IMG/VR virus record: IMGVR_UViG_3300046373_000131
Location: 1-48,385 of that record
Origin: a virus
DNA: 48,385 bases
Reading direction: 5' to 3' (one strand)
The stretch's first letter is position 1. Each line of letters begins with the position of its first letter. The notes beneath the pieces were generated by a model. That model was not told where the DNA came from and ran no database searches. It saw only the letters and a list, made by a program, of their open reading frames with translations. The translations under genes were made by a program, and so were the position numbers. Of the stretch, positions 7,270 through 13,613 are shown in pieces.

Positions 7270-7305
7270 GCGCCCATACCGAACGAAACAACGGAGCGAG
7301 GGGAT

Positions 7306-7458
7306 ATGCGAAAGTTCAATGTCATCTGGGTAAGGGACGACAGGGGCACACGCGGGCAACTCAACTGCACGCCGATGACCCATGCGCAGGCCTGTACCTT
7401 CAAATCGAAGCTCAGCAATTACCACTGGCGCCGCGTGCTACTGGAAGAAGCCGCATGA
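7306..7458 (+). CDS. small hypothetical protein (50 aa)
   Basis: An open frame starts at ATG 7306, about 30 nt after the expected transcription start, with GGAGCGAGGGG upstream. It ends at TGA 7456-7458. The product starts MRKFNVIWVRDDRGTRGQL and is basic, with a Tyr/Trp/Arg-rich end. No family is recognised. It is the first gene of a strong operon and overlaps the following membrane-protein gene as ATGA. Confidence 0.65.
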   Translation: MRKFNVIWVRDDRGTRGQLNCTPMTHAQACTFKSKLSNYHWRRVLLEEAA

Positions 7459-7619
7459 TGGCCTCCACCCTGGGCGCCCTCGGGCTGCTCACCGCCGTCC
7501 TGCTCGGCATGGGGCTGTGCGCCCCGTACACGTCGGACCAACAAATCACGCTGCTCGGGCTGTCATTCCTGACGGGCTCGGCAGCAAACGTCCTGGGCTA
7601 TTGGGCCCTTTCGAGATAG
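7455..7619 (+). CDS. small hydrophobic membrane protein (54 aa)
   Basis: ATG 7455 overlaps the previous stop. The product is almost entirely hydrophobic, with two likely membrane segments: residues ~5-22 (LGALGLLTAVLLGMGLC) and ~31-50 (ITLLGLSFLTGSAANVLGYW), joined by a short polar turn. This is a two-pass inner-membrane hairpin. It is far from the lysis cassette and behind an early-type promoter, so a holin role is unlikely. No family is recognised. Confidence 0.65.
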   Translation: MMASTLGALGLLTAVLLGMGLCAPYTSDQQITLLGLSFLTGSAANVLGYWALSR

Positions 7620-7630
7620 GAGTTTCACCC

Positions 7631-7954
7631 GTGACCGCATATTCCCTTGCCTCCGCCGAGACCGGCCTGGCTCAAACCTACACCACCCTGGCGGCTCAGT
7701 ACGAGGCTGCCGGCTACCCCGAGGAGGCGCGCAAAGCCCGTGGGATGGCCGCACATCACATGGCCGAGAGCGAGTCCCTCGACCGTCTCCAGGAGTGCGC
7801 GGTTCCTTACGCTGGCGAGCTTTACCGAGCGCTTAAAGCACTGCTGGACAACTACGTGGCGCTGCATGACAGCGGGGACGCAGGTACACCGTTGCCCGAA
7901 GACGCGCCGGTTCGGATGCGCGCCGAGGAACTATTAAAGCGCGTACGCGGCTAA
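7631..7954 (+). CDS. hypothetical helical protein, GTG start (107 aa)
   Basis: GTG 7631 is chosen because AGGAG (7618-7622) sits 8 nt upstream; the frame is open much further upstream but overlaps two other genes there. The product is Ala/Glu/Arg-rich and appears to be an all-helical bundle (LASAETGLAQTYTTLAAQYE, then EARKARGMAAHHMAESE). No family is recognised. Confidence 0.7.
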   Translation: MTAYSLASAETGLAQTYTTLAAQYEAAGYPEEARKARGMAAHHMAESESLDRLQECAVPYAGELYRALKALLDNYVALHDSGDAGTPLPEDAPVRMRAEELLKRVRG

Positions 7955-7976
7955 CCCACTTACAGGAGCGACACCC

Positions 7977-8219
7977 ATGGCTATTCTCACCGCTGTTCTG
8001 CTTGCAACGACCTGCCACGCCACTACCAACGAGTGCGCGACCTACCGCATGGCCGACTTCTACGGGAAGTTTGAGCGGGTCGGACAGTACCACTGTGCCG
8101 CAATGGCGGAGGCCATGAACGCCGCCCCGACGCCTCGCGGATCCAGCATGCACTACCAGTGCGTGGGCCCGAACGAGGCCGCCGTGTTCATCTCGGACGA
8201 CCTGGACGCGCCGCTGTGA
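7977..8219 (+). CDS. small protein with signal-like N-terminus (80 aa)
   Basis: ATG 7977 follows CAGGAGCGACACCC. The first ~12 residues (MAILTAVLLATTC) are hydrophobic and could be a short signal or membrane anchor, but the basic N-region of a classical signal peptide is missing. The rest has four further cysteines and a FISDD end. No family is recognised. Its stop overlaps the next GTG start. Confidence 0.6.
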   Translation: MAILTAVLLATTCHATTNECATYRMADFYGKFERVGQYHCAAMAEAMNAAPTPRGSSMHYQCVGPNEAAVFISDDLDAPL

Positions 8220-8353
8220 ACCGCAAGCCTAGCGCGGCACCTAAGCCCGGGCACGTGTGGGCGCGGGTCACCAAGGGGCCCCAGAAGGGCCAGTGGATCC
8301 AAGTACTAAAACCGGAGTACCAGGCGTATGACCCGCGCACCCCATCCCGCTAG
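8216..8353 (+). CDS. small basic hypothetical protein, GTG start (45 aa)
   Basis: GTG 8216 overlaps the previous stop as GTGA. The product is basic, with a GHVWARVTKGPQKGQWIQV stretch that looks like a small beta-barrel or nucleic-acid-binding strand set. It ends at TAG 8351-8353, inside the start of the next gene. No family is recognised. Confidence 0.5.
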   Translation: MNRKPSAAPKPGHVWARVTKGPQKGQWIQVLKPEYQAYDPRTPSR

Positions 8354-8540
8354 CCTCGACCTGTTCAAGCGAAAAGCGAAGGCGGTCAAGCGCGCCGCCG
8401 GCTGCACCCACGCCGAAGCCCTGGAAACGGTGGCCCGGGTTTACGGCTTTGCCCACTACCACGAGGCCCACCGGTTCTATGCTAGACTGGCCGCCTCAAA
8501 TCAGGAGGAATGCCCCGATGGCAGACCGCAAGCTAGTTAA
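8328..8540 (+). CDS. small protein with AK..KR/GFAHYHEA motif (70 aa)
   Basis: ATG 8328 lies inside the end of the previous gene in another frame. Residues 11-50 read FKRKAKAVKRAAGCTH..ALE..ARVYGFAHYHEAH, a pattern I know from the N-terminal part of a family annotated as glyoxalase-superfamily-related (PF20066-like) and from small plasmid and phage proteins. It probably forms a helix-turn-helix-like unit. The function is unknown. The 3' end overlaps the next gene. Confidence 0.6.
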   Translation: MTRAPHPASLDLFKRKAKAVKRAAGCTHAEALETVARVYGFAHYHEAHRFYARLAASNQEECPDGRPQAS

Positions 8541-8727
8541 GACCTTCACCGAAGGCGCACGGGTCGCAAAGGTCTACCAGGCCGTGGAGGAATCCGGGCC
8601 GCCTTGGTTCGTGACCGAGTATTTCGAGGGTGGCGAGGAGGCCGGCCTAACTCCGTGGTCCACGCGAGAGCAGGCGGACGGTGACGGCGAAAGGTGGGTT
8701 GACGCCAAGCCCGAGCAAGCCCTATAG
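8518..8727 (+). CDS. small hypothetical protein (69 aa)
   Basis: ATG 8518 is chosen because CAGGAGGAA at 8503-8511 is an excellent ribosome binding site. The product starts MADRKLVKTFTEGARVAKVY and looks like a small beta-rich protein (WFVTEYFEGGEEAGLTPW). A TAGACT box at about 8483 followed by GGCCGCC may be an internal promoter, but its -35 is poor. The stop codon TAG lies inside the -10 of the promoter for the downstream RNA region. Confidence 0.7.
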   Translation: MADRKLVKTFTEGARVAKVYQAVEESGPPWFVTEYFEGGEEAGLTPWSTREQADGDGERWVDAKPEQAL

Positions 8728-8728
8728 T
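8699..8728 (+). promoter_or_regulatory. sigma70-like promoter for structured RNA and tRNA
   Basis: TTGACG (8699-8704), 18-nt spacer, TATAGT (8723-8728), then GCGCCCA. No gene begins for about 690 nt downstream, so this promoter appears dedicated to the non-coding RNA and tRNA-Gln. Confidence 0.8.
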
Positions 8729-8734
8729 GCGCCC

Positions 8735-9307
8735 ACGGCCAGTAGAAGGGCGCAACGCAAGCAACTGAGCCAGGCGCATGCCACGGGGCGGGGACGGAAA
8801 CCTGCCTTAATGCGCCGCCCAGGGAGTCCGGACCGCTGCGCCGGGGGCGATATGCAGCACGTTTTGAGCAGTGACCCCGGGGCCTGTGCGCTCCCCGAGC
8901 CCCTGAGCGGGTAAGTCGGGTTTACTAAGTGTTCTCCGTCTAGCCCACACCTACGGGCTGGCTGCCGGGGTCACTGCTCAAAGCGTCCCTACCGCTAGTA
9001 GCTGTGCCGCAGTTCCCGGAGCATTGTGCCTCGCGGGTCGGTTGCGAACGGGTAGGGGCGCCTCTATTTTTAACGGTACGGGCCGGTTGGATCGGCAACC
9101 ACGGCGAACAGTCGACTTTGACGGAGTAATTACCCTGAGGGTCGTCAACTAGCGTAATGGGAAGGGAGTTCGATTCTCCCCGTACCGAGCACCGGAGAAG
9201 GCCGAAAGGCAGAACTAAAACGAGGCGACTCAGCGCGCCTACCCTAGATACGAACGACCGGACGCGCCGGGTAATCAGGCCTAGGGGGACTCCGGTGGCA
9301 CCGTTTT
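8735..9307 (+). ncRNA. candidate large structured RNA (~570 nt) upstream of tRNA-Gln
   Basis: No plausible gene fits here, but helices are dense. GGCGCAT (8773-8779) pairs with ATGCGCC (8810-8816), enclosing GGCGGG/CCTGCC. A 22-bp helix joins 8859-8880 to 8965-8986 (18 perfect pairs, then a U-G pair and three more), and its loop holds AGCCC/GGGCT and CCCGA/TCGGG hairpins. CGGTACG (9074-9080) pairs with CGTACCG (9181-9187), enclosing a T-arm-like hairpin at 9164-9180. CACCGGAG (9190-9197) pairs with CTCCGGTG (9290-9297), enclosing GCC-GAAA-GGC and CCCTAG/CTAGGG. It starts at its own promoter and ends 1 nt before tRNA-Gln. Size and tRNA linkage recall ROOL/GOLLD-type phage RNAs, but I cannot assign a family. 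Ends are approximate. Confidence 0.75.
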
Positions 9308-9385
9308 AGAGGGTTCGCCAAGTCAGGTTAAGGCATGGCGCTTTGACCGCCACACGCCCAGGTTCGAATCCTGGACCCTCTACCA
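9308..9385 (+). tRNA. tRNA-Gln (anticodon UUG)
   Basis: A full cloverleaf with encoded CCA. Acceptor AGAGGGT (9308-9314) pairs with ACCCTCT (9375-9381); discriminator A 9382; CCA 9383-9385. The D-arm is GCC/GGC with a GG-containing loop. The anticodon stem TGGCG/CGCCA encloses CTTTGAC, with anticodon TTG at 9343-9345. The T-arm is CCAGG/CCTGG with loop TTCGAAT. The D-arm resembles bacterial tRNA-Gln. It reads CAA, which is uncommon in this GC-rich genome. Confidence 0.93.
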
Positions 9386-9414
9386 GTTCACCCCAACGAA
9401 AAGGAAATACCGCT

Positions 9415-9687
9415 ATGCAAATCCGTCGTTTTCTCTGTTCTGCCCTCCTGGGCGTCCTTGCCGTCTGCAGTACCCTGGCGTTTGCGGTAGAGCGCCCGGT
9501 AGCGTACGCCTATGCCAGTGTGGGCAGCTTGCACGGCGCCGAGGTGGCGAAGTATGACGCGACCCTGGCGGAGTGGCGCCAGTCAGTCGAGCAGGCCTTG
9601 GGTGTGAGTACCGGCGGCCTGCGTGCCGAGGGCCACCACCTGGTGCAGGCGTCGATTCTGCCGCAGCGCGAGGAGTACTGGCTGTAA
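9415..9687 (+). CDS. small secreted/periplasmic protein with signal peptide (90 aa)
   Basis: ATG 9415 follows AAGGAAATACC. Residues 1-24 (MQIRRFLCSALLGVLAVCST and flank) form a classical signal peptide: basic start, hydrophobic core and LAFA before a likely cleavage. The mature ~66 residues contain a helical stretch (AEVAKYDATLAEWRQSVEQ). The body matches no family I know. It is just downstream of tRNA-Gln and followed by a terminator. Export to the periplasm suggests a role at the cell envelope; this is inference. Confidence 0.75.
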   Translation: MQIRRFLCSALLGVLAVCSTLAFAVERPVAYAYASVGSLHGAEVAKYDATLAEWRQSVEQALGVSTGGLRAEGHHLVQASILPQREEYWL

Positions 9688-9708
9688 GGCCATTCTTGCG
9701 GCACCCGA

Positions 9709-9736
9709 GCCCCGGCGTAAAAACCTGGGGCTTTTT
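9709..9736 (+). terminator. intrinsic terminator fused to downstream promoter
   Basis: GCCCC (9709-9713) pairs with GGGGC (9727-9731), followed by TTTTT at 9732-9736. The next base pair of the sequence begins GTTGACA, so the T-run directly abuts the -35 of promoter 9738. Confidence 0.85.
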
Positions 9737-9737
9737 G

Positions 9738-9766
9738 TTGACAGGTATAAAAGGCGTCCCTATACT
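9738..9766 (+). promoter_or_regulatory. strong sigma70-like promoter
   Basis: TTGACA (9738-9743), 17-nt spacer, TATACT (9761-9766), then GCGCGCATACCGAA. Bases 9730-9780 are identical to 48214-48264, so this promoter and part of the terminator are duplicated in the genome. Confidence 0.9.
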
Positions 9767-9807
9767 GCGCGCATACCGAAGTAACCAACCAACCCGGAGT
9801 ACCCGCC

Positions 9808-10230
9808 ATGCGATTCGTCCACACCACCAACGCCATCTGCGCCACCACCGAGACCGGCCGAGTCTCCGGTGCCATCCTCAGACGCCCGCCGGAATGGTCC
9901 GCCCTCCTATGGGACCGTGTAGCCCCGCAGGTCTGCGAGCTGCTGTCCGCCCAACCGCGCGGCGTGACCTGTGCTGACCTGATGGCTCAGGGATACCTCA
10001 AACCTTTGTCGACGCCGGACTGGAAAGAGGGCGACGTGGTGCGCTACACCGGCAGGACGACGGCCTGGTATATCCACGGCAACGAGTACCTACTGGGCCC
10101 CGACGGCCTGGCCTTAAGGCCTGGAAGCTCCGAAAGTTGCGCCGGACGTGCAGTGGCTACCGAGATGCAGCACTATTGCACCTGGCCGCTCAACACGCTG
10201 GCACGTAAGTTCGAAAAAGTAGAGGGCTGA
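9808..10230 (+). CDS. hypothetical protein with SH3-like C-terminal module (140 aa)
   Basis: ATG 9808 follows CCGGAG, about 36 nt after the expected transcription start. The N-terminal half looks like a compact domain with two Cys. The C-terminal half (WKEGDVVRYTG..YIHGNEYLL, about 70-95) resembles a small beta-barrel of SH3/KOW type. A similar module (GDVIKYLG..QGSTYYV) is at the end of the protein encoded at 10689, two genes downstream. No family name is known to me. Confidence 0.7.
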   Translation: MRFVHTTNAICATTETGRVSGAILRRPPEWSALLWDRVAPQVCELLSAQPRGVTCADLMAQGYLKPLSTPDWKEGDVVRYTGRTTAWYIHGNEYLLGPDGLALRPGSSESCAGRAVATEMQHYCTWPLNTLARKFEKVEG

Positions 10231-10234
10231 CCCG

Positions 10235-10672
10235 ATGAATCACACGCACGTGCACTACAAAGGGCACAAGAACTTGGCCGAGATGGTATCGACCCACCTG
10301 GCGGCCCTACGCGCTGGGCTGACCGAAAAGCGGGACGCGGCGCGGGACATTCTGGACTCGGACGACGAGTCGTATTGGGAACACGAGCTGAGCGCTCTGG
10401 ACGACATCACGCGGGCCGTAGCGATTGACCTGCAGCCCCTGCCGATGGCAAGCGCCCCGATGGACGGCACCCGGATCCTGGTGCAGACCGAGGTGCACCA
10501 GTACGGCCCGCTGTACGACCGGCCGAATTCGCTAAAAGGCTGGAAGGCGGTAGGAACGCAATGGGTCGAGGCGCGGTTCTACGAGGACCGCTGGCAGGAG
10601 TGGTGCGGTACCGCCGGTACTACCTGCACCGGCACGCTGCACCCGATGCACTGGCGTCCAATCCCTTTCTAA
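10235..10672 (+). CDS. hypothetical protein with DUF551-like C-terminus (145 aa)
   Basis: ATG 10235 follows GAGGG. Residues 1-70 form a charged helical region (AALRAGLTEKRDAARDIL). Residues ~73-145 read LPMASAPMDGTRILVQ..., then W..ARFYEDRWQEW and end MHWRPIPF. This is the pattern of DUF551-like domains common in phage early regions (P..G..VLV ... HW.PLP). Their function is unknown. A second DUF551-like protein is encoded at 45376. Confidence 0.65.
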   Translation: MNHTHVHYKGHKNLAEMVSTHLAALRAGLTEKRDAARDILDSDDESYWEHELSALDDITRAVAIDLQPLPMASAPMDGTRILVQTEVHQYGPLYDRPNSLKGWKAVGTQWVEARFYEDRWQEWCGTAGTTCTGTLHPMHWRPIPF

Positions 10673-10688
10673 ACCTGGAGCTACACCG

Positions 10689-11198
10689 ATGAAAAGTATC
10701 GAATTCCTAGAAGCCGCCATTGCCATTCAGGCAGAGCGCGGCGCCGAGTACAACAAGGCTCAAGGCGAACGGTCGGCGCAGGCCGTGGCAACCGCGTTTA
10801 ACGCCATCACCGGCAAGGACCTCACGGAGTCCGAGGTGTGGCTGCTCCTGCAGGTCCTCAAGGACGTCCGGCAGTGGGCGGACCCGACGCGCTACCACCA
10901 TGACAGCGCGGTAGATAGCGTGGCGTACTGCTCGCTTAAGGCCGAGGCGTTGCACAGGGCCGGCGTGCCGCAGCCAGTAGTGTGCACTGCGCCTGCGCGG
11001 CGACCGCTGCCCGAGAACTGGCGCACGGGTGACGTTATCAAATACCTCGGTCCGGCTTTAGGGCCCTTTGTTCAGGGGAGTACGTATTATGTAGACCGCC
11101 ATATCGGGCGCGACCTACAGGTCCGTGCACCGGGCCAAATCGGGGTATGGGCGTTGGACCGAGTACTGGAAAACTGGGAATGGGTGGAACGACCATGA
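10689..11198 (+). CDS. DUF6378-like protein with SH3-like tail (169 aa)
   Basis: ATG 10689 follows CTGGAG. Residues 1-90 (ERGAEYNKAQGERS, then ESEVWLLLQVLKDVRQWAD and HHDSAVDSVAYCSLKAEAL) match the pattern of DUF6378 proteins, an all-helical phage family that looks like MazG/dUTPase-type helical bundles because of the D..VDS.AYC helix. No activity is established that I know of. Residues 110-165 form an SH3-like strand set also seen in the 9808 product. The stop overlaps the next ATG. Confidence 0.7.
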   Translation: MKSIEFLEAAIAIQAERGAEYNKAQGERSAQAVATAFNAITGKDLTESEVWLLLQVLKDVRQWADPTRYHHDSAVDSVAYCSLKAEALHRAGVPQPVVCTAPARRPLPENWRTGDVIKYLGPALGPFVQGSTYYVDRHIGRDLQVRAPGQIGVWALDRVLENWEWVERP

Positions 11199-11422
11199 GT
11201 GTAGACATGCAAGCGATGACCAACTGTGAACTGGTCTACGAGGGCGCGTACGCCGTGATGGCGCTGCGCAATGCGGGAGAACCTCTCAACAAGATGCTGA
11301 GGGCGTTTAAGAGCGGGGACATGCGTGCGGTAACCCTGCGCGCCTACGACCTCCGGCAGGGCCTGTGGACCCCGCAGGAATTCGCAAACGATGAGATGCT
11401 GGCGTGCGAAAAGGGCCGTTAG
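11195..11422 (+). CDS. hypothetical protein (75 aa)
   Basis: ATG 11195 overlaps the previous stop as ATGA. The product starts MSVDMQAMTNCELVYEGAYA and is mostly helical. No family is recognised. It is the last gene of the rightward block: its stop (11420-11422) overlaps the stop of the leftward MuF gene (11419-11421). No terminator separates the two convergent transcription units. Confidence 0.65.
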   Translation: MSVDMQAMTNCELVYEGAYAVMALRNAGEPLNKMLRAFKSGDMRAVTLRAYDLRQGLWTPQEFANDEMLACEKGR

Positions 11423-12330
11423 ACCACTTTCCCCTCCTGCTCCTCCTTTTCCCACTCGGCGCGGGCCTTCTTGGTCCGCTCCACCACGTCCTCAAACATC
11501 GGTTTGCCGTCGTCGTCCAGCAGCATCTCCGTGGGCGAGCATTTGCAGTTGATCCGGCGCCCGTTTTTCGCGGCGTACCACTCCCGCTCCTGCTGCACGG
11601 TGCCCACCCATCCGTGCCGTTCTACGTGGTCGACGCGGCTGGTAGGACTCAAGGCGCTGAGGTGCATCACGCCCACGTTGATCCCCAGGTTCTGCGCGTC
11701 CTCGGTCTCGGCCAGGCGCCCCTCGCGGAGAGCCTCGCCGGTCTCCGTCCGGGCCATGGTGCGCGCGCGGCGCTCGACTATGCCGGTCTCGGCGGTGATC
11801 CGCTTGGCAATCTCCAGCGGTCCCACGCCGTCGGCAAGACCCTGGGTCAAAGTCCGCGCCAGGGTTGTCTTGACGTCACCCACCACCCCGTCCATCTCGT
11901 TAAAGATCCGACCGCGCAGGAGGCCCAGGCGCTTGAGGTACGGGGTCGAGGTAAGCAGCGTCTCGATTGACCTGGCGTCCCGGTAGACCTTGGACTGTAC
12001 CGCGATGTTGGTGTTGGCGCGGGCCGTGCCCTGCTGGTAGGCAGGACGAATGTACCCGGTGAACAGCCAGCGGCCGCCGTCGTTCATGATCCGATCGACA
12101 ATCTGGCCCATTTCGCCCAGCAGGGTGTCGATGGCGTCCGGGCTCGTCAGGAACTGATAGACCCCGGGGTTTTTGGCATTGACCGCGATGAACGTGATGC
12201 GCTGCAGGGACTCGCGGTACGCCTTACCGCAGCGGCGCACGCGCTTGGACATCTCGGCCATGGCGCCGCGCTCGCGCGAGTCCACGCCGGACGGGTCGGC
12301 GCGGTTGGCGGGGAGGATTGGGCGGCCCAT
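11419..12330 (-). CDS. MuF-like minor head protein (SPP1 gp7 family)
   Basis: A 303-aa protein. The C-terminal half carries the MuF/SPP1 gp7 signature: RARTMARTETGEALREGRL, then HVERHGWVG and INCKCSPTEML (Cys pair). The N-terminal half is helical. Members sit in the head in a few copies, bind the portal and may be ejected with DNA. The gene starts one base into the portal stop region (overlap at 12330) and is cotranscribed with the portal on the minus strand. This pair is inverted relative to the rest of the head genes, an unusual arrangement. Confidence 0.9.
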   Translation of the reverse strand: MGRPILPANRADPSGVDSRERGAMAEMSKRVRRCGKAYRESLQRITFIAVNAKNPGVYQFLTSPDAIDTLLGEMGQIVDRIMNDGGRWLFTGYIRPAYQQGTARANTNIAVQSKVYRDARSIETLLTSTPYLKRLGLLRGRIFNEMDGVVGDVKTTLARTLTQGLADGVGPLEIAKRITAETGIVERRARTMARTETGEALREGRLAETEDAQNLGINVGVMHLSALSPTSRVDHVERHGWVGTVQQEREWYAAKNGRRINCKCSPTEMLLDDDGKPMFEDVVERTKKARAEWEKEEQEGKVV

Positions 12331-13613
12331 TATTCGGCCACCGGTTCATCGTCGTCGGTCTCGCCAAGCTGGCCGGCGTCCTGGGCCTCGTAGCCTGCGG
12401 CGATTTGGATTTGTTCAGGCGTGAAAATGCGGTCGCCGGTAATGGCGTTCGCCTGGTTCGTTTGGGCCAGCTTGAGCGCCAAGTCCGCACGGTCTCCGGC
12501 GGTCGGCTCGGCCAGGTTGTCCCACATGATCGAAACGCGACCCGGGGCCTCCAGGACCTTGTACAACTCCAGGTGCCGCACGAACCCTCGCACCTCGCGG
12601 GCCACCTCGCCACTGCGGTCGCCCTGGCACCGCTCGTTAAAGTCGCGGATGTCCTCAACACTGGCGCGCTCACCGGTCTGGCTGCCCACTACGATCCGCG
12701 CGGCGATGCGCAGGGATGCCATGGCAACCTGAAGCGAGACGTTAAACGGTTTTTCCGGGTCCGGGAGGTTCGCCACCAGCGGGTTCACGTCGGCGCCCTG
12801 GGTCACAAGTACCGAGTCACTGCGGGTATTCAAAGCCCGGGCGGTCTCGTTAAAGTCGTCGGTTACCTCGTCGTCCGGCTGGTTCTTTTTGGCTGGGTCC
12901 GCCTCCATGTCAAAGTTGACGTGCAGTTGACGAGAGGCGTTCTTTAGGTAGCCCTCGCCCGCGCCGCCGGTCACCTTTTCCATGTCCACGAAAGCGTTAT
13001 ACCCGGACTCCAGGACGCTGCGGCCTCGGCGGTAGTCGCCTACGACGTAGACGCGGCTCGGGTGGAGCGTGACCGGTGCGCCCTGCTCCATTTCAGTAGC
13101 GTCGAAACCGGTTGGCGTGTAGTTCCACGACTTGACTTTGCCCAGGGCGTCGTAGTCCACCGGTTTCAACTGGCCGCGCCACACCGGCACCAGGCCGGTA
13201 AGCACCGCACCGGTCGCCACCTCTTCGGACAGGGCGCCCGGGTCATTGGCGAACTCCAGGATAAGCGCCGACCAAGCGCCGACCATACGCATGGCATAGG
13301 CCTCTTTGAAGTACCACCACAGGTCCAGCTCCTCGGCCATGGTCTGGAACCCCAGTTCCCAGTCGGTGGTAGGTTTCTTTTCGTCTTCGGGCGCGCCCTG
13401 AATGACCCACGGGGCGGTCTGAAAGACCTTTTCGGCCACGCGGTCGATAGCGCCGGCCGCTACGCCGTGGCGCGTGTAAAGGTTATAGAAATCCTGGAAC
13501 CCCAGTTTTTCCTTGTACCCGTATTCGGTCCAAGCGTCGGGGCGTTTGGCGTCCAGCCCCATGGTGACCGTAAACCGGTCGCGGGCCTGCTGCTGCTGGC
13601 GTTCGGTGGGCAT
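12330..13613 (-). CDS. portal protein (DUF1073/Phage_portal_3 family)
   Basis: A 427-aa protein forming the dodecameric DNA gateway of the capsid. It shows the usual pattern of DUF1073 portals: an N-terminal YNLYTRHGVAAGAIDR segment, WWYFKEAYAMRMVGAWSAL, SRVYVVGDYRRGRSVLE and a late RIVVGSQTGERAS..D..DFNERC region followed by the clip/crown helices. Length fits the family, at the short end. It is transcribed leftward, away from the capsid genes at 13672. No standard -35/-10 lies upstream; a TAAACT box followed by GCGCC reads leftward at 13652-13647. Confidence 0.9.
   Translation of the reverse strand: MPTERQQQQARDRFTVTMGLDAKRPDAWTEYGYKEKLGFQDFYNLYTRHGVAAGAIDRVAEKVFQTAPWVIQGAPEDEKKPTTDWELGFQTMAEELDLWWYFKEAYAMRMVGAWSALILEFANDPGALSEEVATGAVLTGLVPVWRGQLKPVDYDALGKVKSWNYTPTGFDATEMEQGAPVTLHPSRVYVVGDYRRGRSVLESGYNAFVDMEKVTGGAGEGYLKNASRQLHVNFDMEADPAKKNQPDDEVTDDFNETARALNTRSDSVLVTQGADVNPLVANLPDPEKPFNVSLQVAMASLRIAARIVVGSQTGERASVEDIRDFNERCQGDRSGEVAREVRGFVRHLELYKVLEAPGRVSIMWDNLAEPTAGDRADLALKLAQTNQANAITGDRIFTPEQIQIAAGYEAQDAGQLGETDDDEPVAE

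Noticed and set aside
9074-9188. A second tRNA gene
   Set aside because: Acceptor and T-arm are perfect, but the 80 nt between them give no D-arm plus 7-nt anticodon loop, and the length (115 nt) is too great even for a long variable arm.
8735-9307. RNase P RNA, tmRNA or group I intron
   Set aside because: I find no GAGGAAAGTCC/ACAGAA (RNase P), no tmRNA start or resume tag frame, and no group I P7-type core; these negatives were judged by eye only.
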